From contig CAMNFR010000022.1 of assembly GCA_946537305.1 (NCBI GenBank), forward strand, positions 1-35,596: a stretch of DNA of 35,596 nt, written 5' to 3'. Positions within the stretch are counted from its first letter, which is position 1. Each line of letters starts with the position of its first letter. Below are positions 30,279-35,596 of the stretch, piece after piece. Origin of the DNA: an uncultured Lachnospiraceae bacterium (GTDB lineage: Bacteria; Bacillota; Clostridia; Lachnospirales; Lachnospiraceae). The notes beneath the pieces are model-generated. The model searched no databases and was not told the DNA's origin. It was given only the letters and a program-made list of their open reading frames with translations. A program made the position numbers and the translations under genes.

Positions 30279-31061
30279 ATGGGACTGTTTGACAGAAAGT
30301 ACTGTGATTTTTGCGGTGAAAAAATTGGACTTCTGGGGAATCGGAAGCTGCAGGACGGCAACATGTGCAAAAAGTGCGCGGCAAAGCTTTCCCCCTGGTT
30401 CAGTGAGCGGAGAGAGAGCACCAAGGCAGAGATTCAGGAGCAGATGAATTATCGGGAGGAGAACCGTCAGGCGGTGGCGGAGTTCCATACCACCCGCTCC
30501 ATCGGTAAATATACAAAGCTGCTGATGGATGAAGATGCCCGCAAGTTTATGGTGACCAGCGCCAGAGATCTGGCGGAGGCCAATCCGGATGTGCTGGATT
30601 ATTCCCAGGTGACGGGCTGCGATCTGGATATCCAGGAGAGCCGCTCGGAACAGAAAACGAAGGATAAAGAAGGAAAGTCGGTCAGCTATAATCCGCCGCG
30701 CTATGAATATTCCTATCAGTTTTATGTGACCATCCGGGTCAATCATCCTTATTTTGATCAGATGCGCTACAGCCTTTCCAATGGGTATGTGAACGTGGGA
30801 GACCGCCCCATGAACACCTCCGCCGGCAGCTGGAATGTGCGCCGTGCAGCCGTAGGCTTACAGCGGACGACCGATTACTATGAATTCGTGAAGATGGGCA
30901 ATGAAATTAAGGAAGCCGTGGAAGCTATGCGCACACAGGAACGCGCGGCCGTGGAAGCGGCGAACGCTCCGAAAACAGCGGTCGTATGCCCGCTCTGCGG
31001 TGCCACCACCATCCCGGATGAAAACGGACGCTGCGAATACTGCGGCGGTGCCGTGGAATAA
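30279..31061 (+). CDS. DUF4428-type protein with zinc motifs at both ends
   Basis: The 260-residue cytoplasmic protein begins with a treble-clef-like zinc motif, YCDFCGEKIGLLGNRKLQDG followed by NMCKKCAAKL, which matches the DUF4428 pattern. The centre (about 95-205) is a soluble alpha/beta domain with SYQFYVTIRVNHPYFDQMRY. The C-terminus (CPLCGATTIPDENGRCEYCG) is a zinc-ribbon with two CxxC pairs. Function is unknown for the family. AAAGGAGAGA supports the ATG at 30279. It stands alone between the alcohol dehydrogenase and the infC leader. Confidence 0.75.
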   Translation: MGLFDRKYCDFCGEKIGLLGNRKLQDGNMCKKCAAKLSPWFSERRESTKAEIQEQMNYREENRQAVAEFHTTRSIGKYTKLLMDEDARKFMVTSARDLAEANPDVLDYSQVTGCDLDIQESRSEQKTKDKEGKSVSYNPPRYEYSYQFYVTIRVNHPYFDQMRYSLSNGYVNVGDRPMNTSAGSWNVRRAAVGLQRTTDYYEFVKMGNEIKEAVEAMRTQERAAVEAANAPKTAVVCPLCGATTIPDENGRCEYCGGAVE

Positions 31062-31095
31062 TTTTCGTCTGGCTGTAAATAGTAACATTTTTTTC

Positions 31096-31124
31096 TTGAC
31101 ATACCGTGTGGGAAGTGGTAACAT
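31096..31124 (+). promoter_or_regulatory. Promoter of the infC-rpmI-rplT operon
   Basis: TTGACA (31096-31101), 17 bases, TAACAT (31119-31124). The start near 31131 gives a leader of about 190 bases. Confidence 0.65.
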
Positions 31125-31130
31125 ACCACT

Positions 31131-31260
31131 GTTGTGAAAAATGAATGCAAAGCAGGGCTTCCGCCCTCACCCAGGCGCGTTCAGTGTCATGGGTCCTGTG
31201 AATGTACGATCACTTTTGATGCGTATTTCGGCGGAATCTCTGGATTCCGCCTTTCTTTTT
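31131..31260 (+). ncRNA. infC-operon leader with attenuator terminator (probable L20 leader)
   Basis: The leader ends in a perfect 9-bp hairpin, GGCGGAATC (31230-31238) with GATTCCGCC (31243-31251), followed by TTTCTTTTT, 61 bases before the infC start. In Firmicutes the L20 protein binds this leader and causes premature termination, an autoregulatory loop. The terminator is certain from the sequence. The L20-binding structure itself is inferred from position; I could not trace it. Confidence 0.7.
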
Positions 31261-31321
31261 GTGCGATAAGCAAGCGGAGCATTCAGGGAGGTCTTATTAC
31301 TCAGGTTGGAGGTACAAAGCA

Positions 31322-31828
31322 ATTAGCGAGTTATTGATTAATGGTCAGATTGGTGACAGAGAGATTCGTCTGATCGGGAGCCACGGAGAACAGGTCGGAA
31401 TTATGAATTCCAGAGACGCCCTGCGCATGGCCAGGGAGGAAGAACTGGATCTGGTGCTGGTCGCCCCGGGGGCAAAGCCGCCGGTGTGCAAGATTATTGA
31501 TTATGGGAAATATCGCTACGAAATGGCCCGCAAGGAAAAAGATGCCCGAAAGAAGCAGCGGACCATCGATGTGAAAGAAGTACGTCTCTCTCCCAATATT
31601 GAGGAGAATGACCTGAATACTAAGGTTGGCGCTGCCCGTAAGTTCCTGGAAAAGGGTGACAAGGTCAAAGTCAGCCTCCGCTACCGCGGACGGGAAATGA
31701 GCCATATGAATCAGACCAAGCATGTATTGGATGATTTTGCGGCCAAGTTAGAGGACATCGCCGTGATCGACAAACCTTCCAAGATGGAGGGCCGGAGTCT
31801 GGTCATGTTCCTTCGCAAGAAATCGTAA
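31322..31828 (+). CDS. infC: Translation initiation factor IF-3
   Basis: IF-3 binds the 30S subunit and proofreads start codons. The chosen start is the ATT at 31322, 9 bases after GGAGG (31308-31312). This gives 168 residues beginning (M)[18 protein letters not shown]. Infrequent AUU starts are a known autoregulatory feature of infC. No ATG or GTG fits the family N-terminus. The N-domain has [20 protein letters not shown]. The C-domain has [20 protein letters not shown] and [20 protein letters not shown]. Confidence 0.93.
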   Translation: MSELLINGQIGDREIRLIGSHGEQVGIMNSRDALRMAREEELDLVLVAPGAKPPVCKIIDYGKYRYEMARKEKDARKKQRTIDVKEVRLSPNIEENDLNTKVGAARKFLEKGDKVKVSLRYRGREMSHMNQTKHVLDDFAAKLEDIAVIDKPSKMEGRSLVMFLRKKS

Positions 31829-31854
31829 GAAAACTCACCAAGGAGGATACTACC

Positions 31855-32049
31855 ATGCAGAAAATGAAGACCAAAAGAGCTGCAGCCAAGCGTTTTAAAA
31901 AGACCGGCACGGGTCTGCTGAAGAGAATGAAAGCCTATAAGAGCCATATTCTGACCAAGAAGTCCACCAAGAGGAAGAGAAATCTTCGTAAGGCTACCAT
32001 TGCGGATCCTACCAACGCAAAGGTAATGAAGAAGATCCTGCCCTACTAA
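31855..32049 (+). CDS. rpmI: 50S ribosomal protein bL35
   Basis: The 64 residues ([20 protein letters not shown], ending [11 protein letters not shown]) are bL35, a small basic large-subunit protein. AGGAGG precedes the ATG. Met4 would give the more usual [11 protein letters not shown] start, but its ribosome spacing is worse. It lies between infC and rplT as in nearly all Firmicutes. Confidence 0.96.
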   Translation: MQKMKTKRAAAKRFKKTGTGLLKRMKAYKSHILTKKSTKRKRNLRKATIADPTNAKVMKKILPY

Positions 32050-32074
32050 TTGATACGAAAGGAGACTATAAGTC

Positions 32075-32431
32075 ATGGCAAGAATTAAAGGCGGTTTAGG
32101 CGCAAGAAAGAGACACAATCGGGTTCTGAAGCTGGCGAAGGGTTATCGCGGCGCCCGTTCCAAACAGTATAGAGTAGCAAAGCAGTCCGTCATGAGAGCT
32201 CTGACCAGCTCCTATGCCGGCCGCAAGCAGAGAAAGAGACAGTTCCGCTCCCTGTGGATCGCCCGTATCAACGCGGCGGCTCGCATGAATGGCCTTTCCT
32301 ACAGCCGTTTCATGTATGGCCTGAAGCAGGCAGGTGTGGAAATGGACCGCAAGATCCTGGCGGATCTGGCCGTGAACGATGCCGCTGGCTTTGCCAAGCT
32401 GGCTGAGACGGCCAAGGCCAAACTGGCGTAA
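32075..32431 (+). CDS. rplT: 50S ribosomal protein bL20
   Basis: The 118 residues match bL20, which is needed for early 50S assembly and represses its own operon in Firmicutes. Typical segments are [40 protein letters not shown] and [28 protein letters not shown] precedes the ATG. Confidence 0.97.
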   Translation: MARIKGGLGARKRHNRVLKLAKGYRGARSKQYRVAKQSVMRALTSSYAGRKQRKRQFRSLWIARINAAARMNGLSYSRFMYGLKQAGVEMDRKILADLAVNDAAGFAKLAETAKAKLA

Positions 32432-32460
32432 GGCTGCGGTATTCTGAAGATGATCATAGT

Positions 32461-32508
32461 GCAGAGGCTTTCAGACGAACGCGGCTGAAAGCCTCTGCTT
32501 GTCTTTTT
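32461..32508 (+). terminator. Terminator of infC-rpmI-rplT
   Basis: A perfect 14-bp stem, GCAGAGGCTTTCAG (32461-32474) and its complement (32485-32498), then TTGTCTTTTT. Confidence 0.9.
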
Positions 32509-32524
32509 ACGGGAGAATTAATAT

Positions 32525-34207
32525 ATGACAACGTGGAACAATAAAACCGTAAAGCCGCAAAGCGCCAAGGAACGCCCGGTCTATGTAATCGGACATCAGA
32601 ATCCGGATACGGATTCTATCTGCTCCGCCATTGCCTATGCCAATCTGAAGGAAAAGATCACCGGAAAACGTTACATTCCGAAGCGCGCCGGACAGATGAA
32701 CCTGGAGACCAAATATGTGCTGAAGCGCTTTGGCGTGAAGACTCCGTATTATCTCTCGGATGTCAGACGTCAGGTCAAGGACATGGAGGTCAACGCCTTA
32801 AAGCCGATCCGCGGCTGTCTCTCCCTGAAACGGGCATGGGAACGCATGCGGGAAGAGACCGTATCCACACTGCCGGTGTGCACAATCGACGGGGTGCTGG
32901 AGGGAATTATCACGGAGGGCGATATCGCCGAATCCTACATGGGCATGTATACCGCGGATATCCTGGCGCGCGCCAAGACCATGTACAAGAATATTGTGGA
33001 GACCCTGAACGGGGAGCTGGTGCTGGGAGACATGGGGGATGTGCTGGATCATGGCAAGATCCTGATCGCGGCCGCCAATCCGGATACCCTGGAGAACTTT
33101 ATTGAAGAAGGCGACGTCGTGATCACGGGCAACCGGTATGAGACACAGCTGTGCGCCATCGAAATGAACGCAGGCTGCGTAATCGTAAGCGCCGGCGCCG
33201 AGGTCAGCCGCACCATCCTCAAGATGGCCCAGGCCAACAACTGCCATATCATCAAGACGCCGCTGGATACCTTTACCGTCGCCCGTCTGATCAACCAGAG
33301 TCTTCCTATTGAATATTTTATGACGCGGGAAAACCTGGTCACCTTCGGTATGGATGACTATCTGGACGATATCCGTGAGACCATGCAGAAATACCGTCAC
33401 CGCGATTTCCCTGTGATAAGCAAGGACGGACAGTTCATCGGCATGATCTCCCGCCGGAAATTGCTGGGCGCCATCAAGAAGCGCCTGGTCCTGGTGGATC
33501 ACAACGAAATGTCTCAGGCCGTAGACGGTCTGGCGGACGCGGAGATTTTGGAGGTCATCGACCATCACCGCATCGGCAGCCTGCAGACCACCGGCCCGGT
33601 ATTCTTCCGCAATCAGCCCCTGGGCTGCACAGCGACCATCATCACAATGATGTACCGGGAAAACAATGTTCCCATCGATCCGGTAATGGCGGGCCTGATG
33701 TGCTCGGCCATCATTTCCGACACGCTGATGTTCCGCTCGCCAACCTGCACGCCGCTGGATAAGCAGATCTGTGAGGAACTGGCGGAGATCGCCGGCATCC
33801 AGGTGGAGGAACATGCCAAAGCCATGTTTACGGCGGGCAGTGATTTCGGCAACCGCACGGACGAGGAGATCCTGTACCAGGATTACAAGAAATTCGTGAT
33901 GGGTACCCATCAGGTGGCTATCGGCCAGATTTCTTCCATGGATGACAAGGAACTGATCGCGCTGCGCGATCGTCTGCGTCCCTACGCGCAGAGCATTCTG
34001 GCGAAGGATTCCCTGGATATGATCTTCCTGATGCTGACGGATATCCTGAACGAATCCACCTATCTGCTGTGCGTGGGAGAGGATTCCACGGAGCTTGTGG
34101 AGCAGGCCTTTGGCGCGGAAGCAGACGGTGATACCGTGCTGCTGACCGGCGTGGTCTCTCGCAAGAAGCAGCTGGTGCCCCGTCTGATGGAGACGCTGCA
34201 GCAGTAA
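32525..34207 (+). CDS. Manganese-dependent inorganic pyrophosphatase, family II, with CBS and DRTGG domains
   Basis: The enzyme hydrolyses pyrophosphate to drive biosynthesis. The 560-residue form is about 250 longer than plain family II enzymes because a regulatory insert splits the DHH domain. Catalytic motifs are GHQNPDTDSICSA (His24, Asp28, Asp30), LVDHNE, EVIDHHRIG and the C-terminal SRKKQLVPRL. The insert has one CBS repeat (about 78-130), a DRTGG domain (about 140-245) and a second CBS repeat (about 252-312). In characterised relatives such inserts bind AMP, ADP or diadenosine polyphosphates. GGGAGA precedes the ATG, only 17 bases after the rplT terminator. I find no separate promoter, so it may depend on read-through. 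Confidence 0.92.
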   Translation: MTTWNNKTVKPQSAKERPVYVIGHQNPDTDSICSAIAYANLKEKITGKRYIPKRAGQMNLETKYVLKRFGVKTPYYLSDVRRQVKDMEVNALKPIRGCLSLKRAWERMREETVSTLPVCTIDGVLEGIITEGDIAESYMGMYTADILARAKTMYKNIVETLNGELVLGDMGDVLDHGKILIAAANPDTLENFIEEGDVVITGNRYETQLCAIEMNAGCVIVSAGAEVSRTILKMAQANNCHIIKTPLDTFTVARLINQSLPIEYFMTRENLVTFGMDDYLDDIRETMQKYRHRDFPVISKDGQFIGMISRRKLLGAIKKRLVLVDHNEMSQAVDGLADAEILEVIDHHRIGSLQTTGPVFFRNQPLGCTATIITMMYRENNVPIDPVMAGLMCSAIISDTLMFRSPTCTPLDKQICEELAEIAGIQVEEHAKAMFTAGSDFGNRTDEEILYQDYKKFVMGTHQVAIGQISSMDDKELIALRDRLRPYAQSILAKDSLDMIFLMLTDILNESTYLLCVGEDSTELVEQAFGAEADGDTVLLTGVVSRKKQLVPRLMETLQQ

Positions 34208-34239
34208 TGCGGGGAATGTATTAAAGGAGATTCTTTTAA

Positions 34240-35496
34240 ATGGAAGCAATAAAGGAAATGGAAATCATCTCTGCCCGCCGCGCCCGGCTGGCGGAGATGA
34301 TGGAAGATAACAGTGTCCTGCTGCTGTATGCCGGGCTGCCGGTACATGTGAGCGAGGACGAGTACTATCCCTTTGAGGTGAACCGGCAGTTCTGCTATCT
34401 GACCGGCCTTACGCGGGAGAACCAGGCGCTGGTGATCTCAAAACTGGGCGGCGAGGTGAAGGAATACCTGTTTATCGAGGAGCCGCAGCCCAAGCTGGAG
34501 CGGTGGATCGGAAAGATGCCTACCAGGGAAGAGTCCACGGAGATCAGCGGTATTCAGGATGTCCGCTATATGCAGGATCTGTCGCAGATGACGGCTTCTC
34601 TGATCGGCCGCAATATTGTGCAGAACCTCTACATGGAGACGCACCGGTACCACGAAGAGGACCTGGAGGATTACAATCTGTTCCAGGCACGCAGGATGAT
34701 GAAACTCTACCCGATGCTCTGCCTGCGGCCCATTCGTCCGATGATGGCCGCGCTGCGCACCGTGAAGGATGAGCAGGAGATTGCCTGCTTCCGGAAAGCC
34801 GTGGACATCAACCGGGAGGGCCTGGAGGAGGTCCTTCGCAGGCTGAAGCCCGGCATGACAGAGTATCAGGTGCAGGCGGTCTTTGAGGGGACCATCCGCT
34901 ATCAGGGAGCCGAGGGTCCGGCCTTTGCCACCATCGCAGCCGGCGGAAAGAATGCCTGCAGTATGCATTACGGCGAAAATTCTGCGCCGCTGCCGGCGGA
35001 CGGCATGATCCTGTTGGATCTAGGTGCAAAATACCGCGGCTACGGCAGCGATGTCTCCCGTACCTATCCGGTTTCCGGCCGCTTTACGGAGCGCCAGAAA
35101 GAAATCTACGCGTTGGTATTAAAGGCTAACAAGGCCATTGCGGCCGCGGCCCGTCCCGGCGTGCCGATCCGTCATCTGACAGAGGTGGGCAACCAGGTGC
35201 TGGGCGAAGGCCTGGTGCAGATGGGAATGATCGAAAAGGCGGAGGATGCCGGGAAGTATTCCATCCACGGCTTCAGCCACCCCATCGGCCTGGACACGCA
35301 CGACCTCAGCGTGGGCGAAGAGATCCTTCAGCCCGGCTGGATCATCAGCGATGAGCCCGGCCTGTATATCGATGACGAAGCCCTTGGCGTCCGCATAGAA
35401 GACGACCTGCTGATCACCGAAGACGGCTGCGAAGTGCTGACCGAAGGGATCCTGCGGGAAATCGAGGATATTGAGGCATTCATGGAGAAGAGATAG
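34240..35496 (+). CDS. pepP: Xaa-Pro aminopeptidase (aminopeptidase P, M24B)
   Basis: The enzyme removes an N-terminal residue preceding proline. The 418 residues have an AMP_N domain (about 8-140, VLLLYAGLPVHVSEDEYYPF, then NRQFCYLTGL) and a pita-bread M24 domain. The dinuclear metal ligands are Asp260 (ILLDLGAKYRGYGSD), Asp271, His347 (GFSHPIGLDTHD), Glu372 (DEPGLYI) and Glu387 (RIEDD). The cytoplasmic location follows from the lack of a signal peptide. AAAGGAGA precedes the ATG, 32 bases after the pyrophosphatase stop, so they probably share a transcript. A REP-like palindrome starts immediately after the stop. Confidence 0.93.
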   Translation: MEAIKEMEIISARRARLAEMMEDNSVLLLYAGLPVHVSEDEYYPFEVNRQFCYLTGLTRENQALVISKLGGEVKEYLFIEEPQPKLERWIGKMPTREESTEISGIQDVRYMQDLSQMTASLIGRNIVQNLYMETHRYHEEDLEDYNLFQARRMMKLYPMLCLRPIRPMMAALRTVKDEQEIACFRKAVDINREGLEEVLRRLKPGMTEYQVQAVFEGTIRYQGAEGPAFATIAAGGKNACSMHYGENSAPLPADGMILLDLGAKYRGYGSDVSRTYPVSGRFTERQKEIYALVLKANKAIAAAARPGVPIRHLTEVGNQVLGEGLVQMGMIEKAEDAGKYSIHGFSHPIGLDTHDLSVGEEILQPGWIISDEPGLYIDDEALGVRIEDDLLITEDGCEVLTEGILREIEDIEAFMEKR

Positions 35497-35503
35497 TGAC
35501 AAG

Positions 35504-35553
35504 GGGACGTACCTTCTGTTACATTGCGTGCAATGTGACAGAAGGTACGTCCC
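35504..35553. repeat. REP-like palindrome after pepP
   Basis: GGGACGTACCTTCTGTTACA and the following TTGC pair with the right arm ending ACGTCCC at 35553, with one G-T mismatch. The left flank GTGACAAGG (35496-35504) matches the outer part of the 12739-12814 element, but the right outer flank is missing (AATGCAATTAAG instead). It can act as the pepP terminator. Nothing else is seen to the window end. Confidence 0.8.
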
Positions 35554-35596
35554 AATGCAATTAAGTTAAGCTTGAACTGTCTAATTCTTAACTACA

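Noticed and set aside
1-35596. CRISPR array, tRNA genes, toxin-antitoxin or defence island
   Set aside because: No spaced identical repeats, no tRNA-like cloverleaf with TTCGA arm, and no recognisable defence gene other than the solitary methyltransferase were seen.

Overview
This is a chromosomal window from a low-to-moderate G+C Firmicute, most likely a member of the Clostridia close to Lachnospiraceae. Evidence for this is the S-box (SAM-I) riboswitch in front of metK, the infC-rpmI-rplT operon with an AUU-started infC and a leader terminator, the recJ-apt pair, AGGAGG ribosome binding sites, and several large secreted proteins of lachnospiral style (BspA-like LRR tail, clostripain, NlpC/P60, SH3-3D and polysaccharide deacetylase proteins). 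I see no tRNA, rRNA, CRISPR array, phage or transposase gene. Assignments come from reading motifs; no database search was run.

Layout. 1-207 is the tail of a secreted LRR protein. 384-5295 reads rightward: an arginine-phosphatase-like LMW phosphatase, rpiB, an unrecognised 845-residue membrane-anchored protein and murA. A promoter and a complete SAM-I riboswitch then control metK (5618-6805). Convergent to metK is a solitary N6-adenine DNA methyltransferase (6825-8933, minus strand). 9112-12737 reads rightward again: M42 peptidase, flavin-binding NimA-like protein, class I CoA-transferase, and a small ppGpp-hydrolase-like HD protein. 12820-18096 holds envelope and processing genes: clostripain (minus), NlpC/P60 hydrolase (plus), LOG phosphoribohydrolase (minus).

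18272-19552 is serS, whose 3' end is the first unit of a 25-bp tandem repeat. About 1 kb of gene-free, repeat-rich DNA follows (19.75-20.74 kb), with nested palindromes and a fold-back element. 20741-21655 (minus) is an unknown secreted protein. 21910-25053 is the recJ-apt-SpoU operon. 25665-28553 holds two convergent cell-wall proteins. 28790-30007 (minus) is an iron-containing alcohol dehydrogenase behind a consensus promoter. 30279-31061 is a DUF4428 zinc protein. 31322-35496 has infC-rpmI-rplT, a CBS/DRTGG manganese pyrophosphatase and aminopeptidase P.

Most of the window is ordinary housekeeping DNA. The points that merit a second look are the riboswitch with its mutually exclusive helices, two related REP-like palindromes at gene ends, the repeat-rich gap at 19.55-20.74 kb, the HTH-methyltransferase fusion with duplicated motif I, and the unassigned 845-residue protein between rpiB and murA.
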